A stretch of DNA of 43,657 bases from Verrucomicrobiia bacterium (GCA_025451535.1 JANWKE010000078.1:1-43657), one strand, 5' to 3'; positions 26,669 through 34,846 are shown, counted from the stretch's first letter. Notes: generated by a model not told the origin, from the letters alone. Translations and numbers: made by a program.

Positions 26669-26766
26669 ATGAACATTCAATATTCAACATCGCACCGCCA
26701 GCCTCGAACGCTCCCCGATTCGGGAATTCATTGGATCTTGAATGCCGGGAGTTGGGCGTTCGAGGT
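26669..26766. repeat. Heptad-periodic tract at the 5' end of the barrel gene
   Basis: 7-bp units ATGAACA, TTCAATA, TTCAACA at 26669-26689, a less clear middle, then TGGATCT, TGAATGC, CGGGAGT, TGGGCGT, TCGAGGT at 26732-26766. The tract carries the annotated ATG and the codons before the signal peptide. Confidence 0.55.
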
Positions 26767-29116
26767 TTTCCATCAATTTCCAATTTTGCCTCTTGTCGTT
26801 TGTCTCTTTACTTTTTCAATTTCCGCCGCCGAAACGAACTCGGTGCCGTTACCTCCCCCCGCCGGGGTGAAAATTGTTTTCGACCGCGACATCCGGCCCA
26901 TCCTCCAAAATTCGTGCCTGCGCTGTCACAGCGGCGAGAAACCAAAGAGTCATTTCCGGCTCGACGATCGCGCTTCGGCCCTGGCCGGCGGCGACAACGA
27001 CACCAACGACATCGTCGTGGGAGACGGCACGAACAGCCTGTTGGTCCATTATGTGGCGCGGCAGGTGAAAGACATGGAGATGCCGCCGGTTGGCAAAGGC
27101 AACCCGCTGACTCCGGGACAAATCAGCCTGTTGCGGTCGTGGATTGACCAGGGGGCAAATTGGAACACAACGAATCAAATCGCGTCGCTTGCCCTTTCCT
27201 TCTCGCCCACGCTGCGGTGGATCGGGGTCGAGGGCGACAAGGCGAAATATCGCGAGTTGCAGGGTATGAACGACGGATTTTCCGGCGGTGCTGAAGAATT
27301 TTCATTCACTCAACAAACCAGTCCCACCGAAAAACTCTCGTTGAGCGGGCATGTTATCGCCCCCGACCGGGATTATAAGTTGAACCTGGCGGTGGATGAG
27401 GCAGACCGGGGCTTCATCCACACTGGTTTTGAAGAATGGCGCAAATATTACGATGACCGCGGCGGATACGATCCGGTCGCAATTCCGCCGGAGTTGAGTT
27501 TGAACCGGAATTTGTACGTGGATAACGGCCGTTTCTGGGCGGATTTTGGCTTAACGCTGCCGCGCTGGCCACAAATCGTGCTGGGCTATGAATACGATTT
27601 TAAAAAGGGCACCGAATCCACGCTGGACTGGGGGGAAGCGAGCGGCGTCAATATCGCGCCTTCCACCAGGGCGATGGACGAACAAACTCATATTCTCAAG
27701 CTCGATGCCACGTACGATTTCGACGACTGGCATCTGGAGGACAATGCGCGGGTCGAGTTTTACCGCGAAAACAATCGCGGGTATGAAAATAATGTTTTCC
27801 AGCAAATCGGTACCACCAGCGGTACCACCTCCACCTCGGATAATTATAATCATGTTCGGGGCATGAACACAGTCATGCTGGAAAAACAGCTCTTCGATTG
27901 GTGGTTCTTGTCCGCTGGTTACTATTATTCGAGGCTGGACGGCAGCGATTTCTTCAGCCAGACCAATAGTCCGCAAATTGTGGCGGGCGACCCGTCCTCG
28001 TGGAACAGCAGTGAGATCACCCTGCGCCGCGAATCAGAGGTCTTCAGCGTGGCCAGTCTCTTTCGGCCATTGGACTATTTGAGCTGTTCGCTGGGTTCAC
28101 AAAACGAATGGACCCATCAGGAAGGATTCGGCGACAGCATTCCTTTTTTTGAATCGGGCAACAATGCCGCCGGGTTCGCCGATTATGATGAATTTAAGGC
28201 GTCACAAAATGCGAACCTGCGTTTCACCAAAATTCCTTTCACCGTCCTTTTCGCCGACGCGCGATTCGACGAGGACAGCATCGGAGAATTCCAGCAGGCA
28301 GGGGCCGGGCAGTACACGAACAAAACCGACGTGACCAGCCTCCATTACAATCTTCGAACCGGTTTCAACACCTCACCCTGGTATTGGGTGGCCTGGGAAG
28401 CCGCCTACCTGAGGCAGTACAGCGACTCGGATTACAATCACCTGATCGATGTTTTCAACGACCCACTCAACCTGGGTTCTGCCGCTCCCTTCAATGGCTA
28501 TCCGGCTTTCATCCTCAACCGGAAGATTCAAAGTGACGGCGTTGAAACCAAACTGACGCTGCATCCTTTAAACTGGTTGCGAACCACCTTGAGTTATCAG
28601 CTTACCGCCACGGAATATTCATCCAAAACCGACCCGGTATATTTCGGCCTTGCCCCCGGCGGCCCGATTGACGACGGACGCTACCGGGCGCAGACCTATG
28701 GCATTACCACCACCCTGACACCATTCCGGCGATTATACTTTTCCGGGACGTTTACCTATACCCACTCGTTGGCGGTTACCGCCGTCAATGGTGACCCATC
28801 CGTCGTGCCTTATCGCGGCGACATTTACACCTTTACCGGAACGACTGCTTATGCGCTGAATGCCAAAACCGGGCTACAGGCCTCCTATAGCTTTTCCGAC
28901 GCCGGCTTCGGACAAAACAACGCGCCCAACGGCGTACCCCTGGGCCTGGATTATACCCGCCACGTCCTGTTGGTGGGCTTGACGCGGCAGTTGACCCGGA
29001 ATCTTTCCGGAGCATTACATTACGAATTTTCGCAATACTCCGAACCCAGCAGCGCCCACCTGAATGACTTCACCGCCCACGGTGTTTTTGCCACGCTGAT
29101 TTACCGGTGGCCCTGA
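26669..29116 (+). CDS. Planctomycete-type cytochrome c domain fused to outer-membrane beta-barrel
   Basis: An 815-residue product. The first about 33 residues are encoded by heptad-periodic DNA and look non-native. A signal segment (ILPLVVCLFTFSISAAE) follows, so a later non-ATG start near 26789 is possible. Residues about 65-170 form a planctomycete-type cytochrome c domain: FDRDIRPILQNSCLRCHSGE, with heme site Cys83-His87, then SHFRLDDRASALAGGD, MEMPPVGKGNPLT and LLRSWIDQGANW. From about residue 190 to the end, alternating amphipathic strands with aromatic ends make a large beta-barrel ending in LIYRWP, resembling MtrB/PioB conduit porins. The gene follows the octaheme cytochrome with no gap. 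The pair is best read as a transmembrane electron conduit. Convergent with coaX. Confidence 0.85.
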   Translation: MNIQYSTSHRQPRTLPDSGIHWILNAGSWAFEVFHQFPILPLVVCLFTFSISAAETNSVPLPPPAGVKIVFDRDIRPILQNSCLRCHSGEKPKSHFRLDDRASALAGGDNDTNDIVVGDGTNSLLVHYVARQVKDMEMPPVGKGNPLTPGQISLLRSWIDQGANWNTTNQIASLALSFSPTLRWIGVEGDKAKYRELQGMNDGFSGGAEEFSFTQQTSPTEKLSLSGHVIAPDRDYKLNLAVDEADRGFIHTGFEEWRKYYDDRGGYDPVAIPPELSLNRNLYVDNGRFWADFGLTLPRWPQIVLGYEYDFKKGTESTLDWGEASGVNIAPSTRAMDEQTHILKLDATYDFDDWHLEDNARVEFYRENNRGYENNVFQQIGTTSGTTSTSDNYNHVRGMNTVMLEKQLFDWWFLSAGYYYSRLDGSDFFSQTNSPQIVAGDPSSWNSSEITLRRESEVFSVASLFRPLDYLSCSLGSQNEWTHQEGFGDSIPFFESGNNAAGFADYDEFKASQNANLRFTKIPFTVLFADARFDEDSIGEFQQAGAGQYTNKTDVTSLHYNLRTGFNTSPWYWVAWEAAYLRQYSDSDYNHLIDVFNDPLNLGSAAPFNGYPAFILNRKIQSDGVETKLTLHPLNWLRTTLSYQLTATEYSSKTDPVYFGLAPGGPIDDGRYRAQTYGITTTLTPFRRLYFSGTFTYTHSLAVTAVNGDPSVVPYRGDIYTFTGTTAYALNAKTGLQASYSFSDAGFGQNNAPNGVPLGLDYTRHVLLVGLTRQLTRNLSGALHYEFSQYSEPSSAHLNDFTAHGVFATLIYRWP

Positions 29117-29117
29117 G

Positions 29118-29192
29118 CCGGGAGCCGGCATCTTGCCGGCGAGTGGCAACGTGAACCACGAACTAACGCCGGCAAGATGCCGGCGCTCCCGG
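29118..29192. repeat. GGAG-type REPIN-like hairpin doublet
   Basis: Two inverted copies of GGGAG plus the hairpin GCCGGCA, loop TCT, TGCCGGC (29124-29140 and 29168-29184) enclose a 27-base centre. It fills the space between the convergent barrel gene and coaX and may terminate both. Confidence 0.8.
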
Positions 29193-29199
29193 AAACAGT

Positions 29200-29961
29200 T
29201 TAACCCGCGCTACTGCGCGCTGCCGCCCACGTCAACCGTAATCCTTCAAGCGTCAGATTGGGTTCAACGACGGAAATTTCAGGTAACTTTGAAGCAATCA
29301 ATTGTGCGTAACCGCCAGTCGCGATGACCGGCAGATGTTTTACCTTCAACTCACGCTTCAATTCAGCAATCAGCTCGCGTACCAAACCGCGATAGCCATG
29401 CACCGCGCCAATCAACATGGCCTGTTCCGTGTTTTTGCCGACGACGGCGGTCACCTCGCGGATCCGGATGGTCGGCAGCAACGCCGTTTTCTCGTGCAGG
29501 TAATCCGTCATCGCTGCCAGGCCCGGTGCAATAATGCCGCCGATGTAATGTCCCGCGCGATTTACGACGTCGAACGTAACCGCCGTGCCAAAATCCACCA
29601 CCACCACCGGCGCGCCGAAGCGATGTTTGGCGGCAACGGCATTGGCCAATCGGTCGGGGCCGATGGTGTGCGGTTTGGGGTAATCAATGCCCAGCCCGCG
29701 CAACGTTTTGGGTGTGAGTTCCAGCACCTTCATTTCCCAAAGCCGGCGGATGGCCTGGCGAACGACCGGCGTTGCCCGCGGCACCACGCTGCATAAAACC
29801 GCGCCGTCAATTTTTTTTGTGCCGGCAAATCCGGCTGCGCGCGCTTTGGCGTTGCCACCAAACCATCCGGTCGTCGGGATGTTGATTTGCCGCAATACAC
29901 GCCGGTCGTCCGCCAGACCGATGTGCGTATGCGTATTGCCGATGTCGAAAAGCAGAATCAT
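29200..29961 (-). CDS. coaX: Type III pantothenate kinase
   Basis: A 253-residue enzyme that phosphorylates pantothenate, the first step of coenzyme A synthesis. The N-terminal phosphate-binding motif MILLFDIGNTHTHIGL, the pantothenate-binding GPDRLANAVAAKHRFG and the acidic VVVDFGTAVTFDVV motif are all present, as is GGIIAPGLAAM. Family length is 250-260 residues. It is third in an operon nadC-birA-coaX (all cofactor genes). Birα-coaX linkage is common in bacteria. A 69-bp REPIN-like element lies 5 bases upstream of the ATG, so the ribosome binding site (AGGA) borders a strong hairpin. Confidence 0.96.
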   Translation of the reverse strand: MILLFDIGNTHTHIGLADDRRVLRQINIPTTGWFGGNAKARAAGFAGTKKIDGAVLCSVVPRATPVVRQAIRRLWEMKVLELTPKTLRGLGIDYPKPHTIGPDRLANAVAAKHRFGAPVVVVDFGTAVTFDVVNRAGHYIGGIIAPGLAAMTDYLHEKTALLPTIRIREVTAVVGKNTEQAMLIGAVHGYRGLVRELIAELKRELKVKHLPVIATGGYAQLIASKLPEISVVEPNLTLEGLRLTWAAARSSAG

Positions 29962-29966
29962 TTCCT

Positions 29967-30035
29967 GTAGAGGCGGTCTGCGACCGCCGCTGATTTGGAC
30001 CTGATTGCCTTTCGGCGGTCATAGACCGCCGCTAC
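29967..30035. repeat. GTAG-type REPIN-like hairpin doublet between birA and coaX
   Basis: The element begins GTAG and ends CTAC. The left half is GTAG plus GGCGGTC, loop TGC, GACCGCC. The right half, on the minus strand, is GTAG plus CGGCGGTC, loop TAT, GACCGCCG. It sits inside the cofactor operon, directly before coaX. Confidence 0.85.
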
Positions 30036-30046
30036 AGTTTTTGATT

Positions 30047-31024
30047 TCATTTTTCCAGTGTCACATCGCCGCCGCTGATGCGTTCCAGGTGGCCGTGTTC
30101 GGTCCGCAGCAATAATTCCCCACTCTCGCCCAACGATTCCGCCCGGCCCCGGACCCGGCGGTTGCCGATTTGAATGGTCACGTCCCGGCCAATCGTCTGG
30201 CAACGCGCCTCCCATTCATCAGCCACTTTGGCGAATTGTCCCGCGCCAACGCGCAGATAATCGTTATCCAGCTCGCGCAAGATGGCCGTGGCCAGGTCCG
30301 CGCGCGAAAAGGCCCGGCCCGCTTCGATTCTCAGCGACGTTGCCTGCTTGCGTAAATCCACCGGAAATTCACCCGCGCCCAGATTGACGTCCACCCCGAT
30401 GCCGAGGATGACGTGTTTAACGCGATCCAGTTCCGCGCTGAGTTCGGTCAAAACACCGGCGACCTTTTTCCCATTCACCCAAATGTCGTTCGGCCATTTG
30501 ATTTCCGGGTTCAAGCCGGTTTCCGCCCGGATCGCGCGGCACAGCGCGGTGGCGGAGGCGACCGTCAATTGCGTGGTCTCCGGCGGTCGCAATTCCGGCC
30601 GCAACAAAATGGAGAACCAAAGCCCCTTGTACGCGGGTGAAATCCACTTCCGCCCGAGCCGGCCACGACCCCTGGTTTGCGATTCGGCGAATACCACCAC
30701 GCCTTCCTTCACACCGTCGCGGGCGAGCTTTTCCACCACGTCATTCGTCGAGGTCGTCTCCTCGAACACACGGATGTCCCGCCCGATGATTCTGGTCTTG
30801 TAAAGGCGCGCGAGCAAATCATCCGCGTGCAGCACGTCGGGCACGCTGACCAGCCGGTAGCCGAAATGCGGACCGGCCTCGATGTCGTAACCGAGCCGGC
30901 GCAACTCCTCGATGCGCGCCCAAATGGCCGTGCGGCTGATGCCCAATTGCTCAGCCAGGTCCGCCCCCGATACGCCGTCAGGGCTCGCGCGCAACGCCGA
31001 AAGAATTTTCCCGTCGGTGGTCAT
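30047..31024 (-). CDS. birA: Biotin-[acetyl-CoA-carboxylase] ligase with N-terminal HTH (BirA)
   Basis: A 325-residue bifunctional protein. Residues 1-60 form a winged helix (DGKILSALRASPDGVSGADL, LGISRTAIWARIEELRR) for binding the biotin operator. The catalytic domain contains ETTSTNDVVEKLARDG, then ESQTRGRGRLGRKWISPAYKG with the GRGRxGR biotinyl-AMP loop, and IKWPNDIWVNGKKVAGVLTEL with the KWPND motif. The small C-terminal domain ends at the stop. It ligates biotin to the carboxyl carrier protein of acetyl-CoA carboxylase and may repress biotin genes. It begins 11 bases after nadC and precedes coaX in the same operon. Confidence 0.96.
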   Translation of the reverse strand: MTTDGKILSALRASPDGVSGADLAEQLGISRTAIWARIEELRRLGYDIEAGPHFGYRLVSVPDVLHADDLLARLYKTRIIGRDIRVFEETTSTNDVVEKLARDGVKEGVVVFAESQTRGRGRLGRKWISPAYKGLWFSILLRPELRPPETTQLTVASATALCRAIRAETGLNPEIKWPNDIWVNGKKVAGVLTELSAELDRVKHVILGIGVDVNLGAGEFPVDLRKQATSLRIEAGRAFSRADLATAILRELDNDYLRVGAGQFAKVADEWEARCQTIGRDVTIQIGNRRVRGRAESLGESGELLLRTEHGHLERISGGDVTLEK

Positions 31025-31035
31025 AAAATCCTGGT

Positions 31036-31899
31036 CTATCCGTGGTCTGATTCCTCAAAATCCAAGCCGATGTCCACCGCGCGCGCGGAATGCGTCAGCG
31101 CGCCGACGGAGATAAAGTCCACACCGGCTCCGGCGATGGCATGTACGTTCGCCGGATTTACGCCGCCGCTGGCCTCGGTTTGCGCGCGGCCCTTGATTTT
31201 CTGCACTGCGAGCCGAAGTTGGATCAGGTTCATGTTATCGAGCAGAATGATGTCTGCGCCCGCGTCCGCGGCCTGTTCCGCCTGTTCCAAAGTGTCGGCT
31301 TCGACCTCAACTTTCAGCCCGGGAAATTTTTCGCGCGCGCGCGCCACGGCGGCAGCGATAGCGTTGGGCTTCTCATTTTGCAGGGCGACGAGATGATTGT
31401 CCTTGATCAGAATCATATCGAACAGGCCGAGCCGGTGATTTTTCCCGCCCCCACACACGACGGCGTATTTCTCAAAGCGTCGCCAGCCGGGCGTCGTCTT
31501 GCGCGTATCGAGAATCTGCGCGTGGGTTCCTTTGATGGCCTCGACGAATTGTGCGGTAAAGGTGGCAATACCGGAAAGTCGCTGAATAAAATTCAATGCA
31601 ACGCGCTCGGCGGTCAAAATCGCGCGGGCCGGCCCGGAAACGCGCAGCAACATTTCGTCCACCTTCAAGGGTTGGCCATCCCGGGCGAGCCGTTCGATTT
31701 TCACCGCGGGTGAAAGCTCAGTGAACGCCGCTTCGACGAAAGCGAGGCCAGCGACTACCAGCGGCTCGCGGGCGCGCATGGCGGCCCGGACCGCGGTGGA
31801 TTCCGGTACGGTGGCGAGTGTGGTCACGTCCCCGCTGCCGATGTCCTCGGCCAGGGCGTTTTGAACCGCTTGACGGATTTCTGGGACGGCCAAGTCCAC
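31036..31899 (-). CDS. nadC: Nicotinate-nucleotide diphosphorylase (quinolinate phosphoribosyltransferase)
   Basis: A 287-residue enzyme that converts quinolinate and PRPP to nicotinate mononucleotide in NAD synthesis. It shows LAEDIGSGDVTTLATVP near the N-terminus, NFIQRLSGIATFTAQFVEAI, then ILDTRKTTPGWRRFEKYAV and the GGGKNHRLGLFDMILIKDNH segment that binds substrate. VEVEADTLEQAEQA and ADIILLDNMNL complete the barrel, with EASGGVNPANVHAIAGAGVD at the end. It starts at GTG; no ATG lies in frame close upstream. An AAAGGAA-type heptad tract occupies the spacer upstream and probably replaced any normal ribosome binding site. It is first of nadC-birA-coaX, downstream of the roadblock gene. Confidence 0.96.
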   Translation of the reverse strand: MDLAVPEIRQAVQNALAEDIGSGDVTTLATVPESTAVRAAMRAREPLVVAGLAFVEAAFTELSPAVKIERLARDGQPLKVDEMLLRVSGPARAILTAERVALNFIQRLSGIATFTAQFVEAIKGTHAQILDTRKTTPGWRRFEKYAVVCGGGKNHRLGLFDMILIKDNHLVALQNEKPNAIAAAVARAREKFPGLKVEVEADTLEQAEQAADAGADIILLDNMNLIQLRLAVQKIKGRAQTEASGGVNPANVHAIAGAGVDFISVGALTHSARAVDIGLDFEESDHG

Positions 31900-31910
31900 G
31901 CCGTCAGGAT

Positions 31911-31952
31911 GAAGGTGAAAGGAAAAGTGGAAAAGGAAAAAGGGAATGGTTG
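31911..31952. repeat. Heptad-periodic purine-rich tract upstream of nadC
   Basis: Six 7-bp units: GAAGGTG, AAAGGAA, AAGTGGA, AAAGGAA, AAAGGGA, ATGGTTG. It lies between the roadblock-like gene and nadC. Confidence 0.55.
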
Positions 31953-31975
31953 GGTGGCGTCAACCGCCCTCGGTA

Positions 31976-32326
31976 TTAATTGCCGGGATTTAACGAGAAA
32001 AATTCCTCGGCCAGTTGTTCCACATTTTCCGCCGCTTCCGTATTGGGCTGAGTCACCATGGCCAGCAACGCGCCGTCCGCGCGCGGGATCAGAAAGATTT
32101 GGCCCTGCTCGAATGTCCAGGTCAGCCGGCGCGGTGCCAGTCCCTGGCCGGCCAGCAGTGCCACCGCCTCGGCCAATTGCTGCAGGATCTGCTCCCAATG
32201 TTCACGCGGATACATTTCATCGAAGCTGTAACTCAGGCAGGTGGCATCGGGCAAGCGCAGGCCACAAGCCAGCAGACCGGGCACGGTCGTGCCGGGTGCC
32301 AGCCATTCCTGAGAAGCGCTACTCAT
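31976..32326 (-). CDS. Small roadblock/LC7-like hypothetical protein
   Basis: A 116-residue acidic protein. The ATG at 32326 gives MSSASQEWLAPGTTVPGLLA; a TTG at 32335 would overlap the upstream stop. The pattern of short strands and helices with LRLPDATCLSYSFDEM, EHWEQILQQLAEAVALLAGQ, then WTFEQGQIFLIPRADGALLA is consistent with a roadblock/LC7 fold, though similarity is weak by eye. It lies 5 bases after the response regulator stop, whose C-terminal part has a similar look, so both may interact. Roadblock proteins often act with small GTPases of the MglA type, but none is encoded here. Function remains open. Confidence 0.6.
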   Translation of the reverse strand: MSSASQEWLAPGTTVPGLLACGLRLPDATCLSYSFDEMYPREHWEQILQQLAEAVALLAGQGLAPRRLTWTFEQGQIFLIPRADGALLAMVTQPNTEAAENVEQLAEEFFSLNPGN

Positions 32327-32331
32327 TGGAT

Positions 32332-33384
32332 TCAAGTTGTGGATTTTTCCGTGGGCGATGAAACGCGGACAAAGACCATGCGGTCTGCTCCCGCCTGCGC
32401 CACCACCCGGCTGCCGGCAATTTGAATTTCCAGCCGGTCAAAATTTCCCAGCGGCATCAATTGGCAGAAGAATGCCGCCCGTTGCGCCACGTCTTGCAGC
32501 AGGGCCGTTCGGGCGTACCGGTCCGGACATTGCCAGACATAAAGCGGATCACCATTGCCGGAACAGATCAAAGTCTCCTCAACCCGCGGTCGCAAATCGG
32601 GCACCGCCATCGAGGATTCCACGGTGGGGGCGGGCCCCCGCGGAGGAACCACCCCGGCTGCCGCTGCGGCCGCGGTTGTTTCATCGTGCACCCGCGCGGC
32701 TTCCATCAACAAAAATTCCCATTGCCCTTCGATGGTGCGCTTTGACGGTGGTTCGAACGGCTGCAATTGGAACTCGCCGCTGGCGAGGGCCAGTAGCTTG
32801 TAAAAAGCGGCTTCCCCCGCCAGGTCACCGGCCTGGGCATGAATAATCCTGCCATCTTCGATGTAAATCCGTCCTCGTAATTGCAGATTATGAATTTCCA
32901 GAATGGACGAAGTGCGACCGAGACATTCCATCTGAATGACATCCTGCAATCCAACCCGGCGCAATAGGCCCTGAAAACCTTCCTGGGGCGTCCAGGTTAT
33001 CAATTCCTCCAACATGATGAAGATGGATTTCAACCCTTCGGGCGAGCGCGGTTTTTCGATGAATAATTCGGCGCCCTCGGCGAGACAGGCCGAGCGCTTT
33101 TCCTCGGTAGCGTTGGCGGTAATCACCGCTTTTTTCAAATCCGGGTAGCTTCGGTTGAGGATGTGCAGGAACTGGATGCCGTCCAGCATCGGCATATTGA
33201 CGTCGGTCACAACGAGATCAAGGTTGCGGGCTTTCAGGAGTTCAAGCGCCTGATCGGCGGAGGTCGCACAATGGATCTGCCAGATTTTTTCGCCCAACGT
33301 GTCGAAGAAATCCTGGATCATGGCCAGAAAATCCGGGTCGTCGTCCACAAACAGGATTTGATATTGTTTAGTCGGCGCGTTCAC
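32332..33384 (-). CDS. Response regulator with receiver and DUF4388-type domain
   Basis: A 350-residue protein. Residues 8-130 form a receiver domain: ILFVDDDPDFLAMIQDFF with the acidic pair, LDLVVTDVNMPMLDGIQFLH with the phospho-accepting Asp and AVITANATEEK, then a conserved Lys in FIEKPRSPE. Residues about 145-240 match the PATAN/DUF4388 module (GFQGLLRRVGLQDVIQMECL, LEIHNLQLRGRIYIEDGRII, HAQAGDLAGEAAFYKLLALA). A Pro/Ala-rich linker leads to a C-terminal domain of about 100 residues that looks roadblock-like. No DNA-binding domain is present, so it acts through protein contacts. It precedes the small roadblock-like gene, and a HEAT-repeat gene lies 91 bases upstream. No histidine kinase is near. 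Confidence 0.88.
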   Translation of the reverse strand: MNAPTKQYQILFVDDDPDFLAMIQDFFDTLGEKIWQIHCATSADQALELLKARNLDLVVTDVNMPMLDGIQFLHILNRSYPDLKKAVITANATEEKRSACLAEGAELFIEKPRSPEGLKSIFIMLEELITWTPQEGFQGLLRRVGLQDVIQMECLGRTSSILEIHNLQLRGRIYIEDGRIIHAQAGDLAGEAAFYKLLALASGEFQLQPFEPPSKRTIEGQWEFLLMEAARVHDETTAAAAAAGVVPPRGPAPTVESSMAVPDLRPRVEETLICSGNGDPLYVWQCPDRYARTALLQDVAQRAAFFCQLMPLGNFDRLEIQIAGSRVVAQAGADRMVFVRVSSPTEKSTT

Positions 33385-33475
33385 TGTTTATCAAGAAATT
33401 TGCATAAAAATGCCGCAATTCCCGTACCGGAAGTCGCCATCCCGGGGCACAAAATCAGGGCCGTTCCGACGGTTT

Positions 33476-34846
33476 TCAATTCAACGCCGCCAGGGCGCTT
33501 TGCGCCGCTTGTTGTACGAGATAATCACTGTCCCGGGTGGCGGCCGCCAACAGGGCCTTCGCGTTCTTTTCTCGCAATTGTCCGAATGCGGTGACGGCTG
33601 CCAGCCGCAGGTCCCGGTCGCGGTCACGGAGCAGCTCGGCCAGAATGGCAAAAGCGGCAGGCACCGAACTCTCCGGCGGTTGCACCGCGGAAATTGCTGC
33701 CGGTGGGATAGCCGGCTGGTCGGGAGCAATGCTGTTCAGTTGATGCAGCAATTTGGTGGCACTGTGCCGGACCCAGTAGTCCCGATGATTCTGAGCCGTT
33801 TTGATTTCCGGCAATGCCTGGCGGGCGGCCCCGGTTTTCAGCCAATGGCGGTCAATCAGTTGGAGGGAGTTGGTCGCCGCGTTGCGCACGGCACTTTCAG
33901 AATCCAACAAAGCGAGCACCAGGGGATAAATCCCGCGCCCATCACCAATCCGGCCCAAAGCCACCGTGGCGCCCTCACGCACATCGCGGTCTTTGTCATG
34001 CAGCGCCTGGCAAAGTCCCTCCACTGCCGTCGCCTCACCCAGATTGCCCAAGGCCCTGACCGCGGCCTGGCGCACTTCCCAGGAGGAGTCTCCTAATACG
34101 CGAATCAGTGCGGACACCGCGCGCGTGGCATCGCATTTGGCGACCGTTTCCGCGGCGGCGGAACGGACACCGGGGTTGGGGTCCGTGAGCAGACGTTCCA
34201 CATCATCATAGGCGGAGGCATCGGCAAAACGTTCCAAAGCCTCCAGGGCCGCGATGCGCACCGCCGGCGCACTTTTTTGGAGCGCTTCCAGCAAGGGTTT
34301 GATTATGTTCCGATCATCCATTTCGCCCATGGCCTTGACCGCCTCCAATTGCTTGTCCGGCGGACCATTCCGGAGCAACCCCACCAAAGGTTCGATGGCC
34401 TCGGCGCCCAGCGCGGCGACCTGGCGCAGCGTCCCTGTGGCCATGAGATGGAATGCGCGTTCGGTGTCGTTGTCCGGTTGCCAGCCCAGCTGCCGCAAAC
34501 TCATGGAAGCGCGCGACCTCACCGCCGGCTCGGCATCCCGAAGCAGGTGGACCAACCACCCGATTGCCCGTGTATCTCCTAACTGGCCCAGGGCTTCCGC
34601 CGCCGCCGCGCGCGCCTGCGGAGCCCGGTCGCGGAGCATTTGCACCAGCGGTTCAACGGAGCGGCGGTCCTGGAACCTGCCCAGTCCCCGCGCGGCGGCA
34701 CTGCGGACTTCGACCTCCCGATCTTTCAAGGCAAAAAGCAGCGGCTCTACGGAATCAGAATATTCGGATTGCGCGAGTTTTTCGACCGTTGCCAGCCGGG
34801 TCTTTGAGTTGCTCACGCGAAGCTGCTGATACGTCCACCACAACAT
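33476..34846 (-). CDS. HEAT-repeat (PBS lyase-type) protein
   Basis: A 456-residue protein built of about twelve HEAT-like repeats of some 31 residues. Each has the pattern AVEPLxxALxDxDxxVRxAAAxALGxLGD, for example DSVEPLLFALKDREVEVRSA and EGLCQALHDKDRDVREGATV. No signal peptide or membrane helix is evident, although the N-terminus MLWWTYQQLRVSN is hydrophobic. Such alpha-solenoids are scaffolds; bacterial PBS-lyase HEAT repeats occur in phycobilisome lyases and in many proteins of unknown role. It is upstream of the response regulator on the same strand. The repeats extend to the last residues (AQSALAALN), so the protein is complete. No catalytic role is proposed. Confidence 0.9.
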   Translation of the reverse strand: MLWWTYQQLRVSNSKTRLATVEKLAQSEYSDSVEPLLFALKDREVEVRSAAARGLGRFQDRRSVEPLVQMLRDRAPQARAAAAEALGQLGDTRAIGWLVHLLRDAEPAVRSRASMSLRQLGWQPDNDTERAFHLMATGTLRQVAALGAEAIEPLVGLLRNGPPDKQLEAVKAMGEMDDRNIIKPLLEALQKSAPAVRIAALEALERFADASAYDDVERLLTDPNPGVRSAAAETVAKCDATRAVSALIRVLGDSSWEVRQAAVRALGNLGEATAVEGLCQALHDKDRDVREGATVALGRIGDGRGIYPLVLALLDSESAVRNAATNSLQLIDRHWLKTGAARQALPEIKTAQNHRDYWVRHSATKLLHQLNSIAPDQPAIPPAAISAVQPPESSVPAAFAILAELLRDRDRDLRLAAVTAFGQLREKNAKALLAAATRDSDYLVQQAAQSALAALN

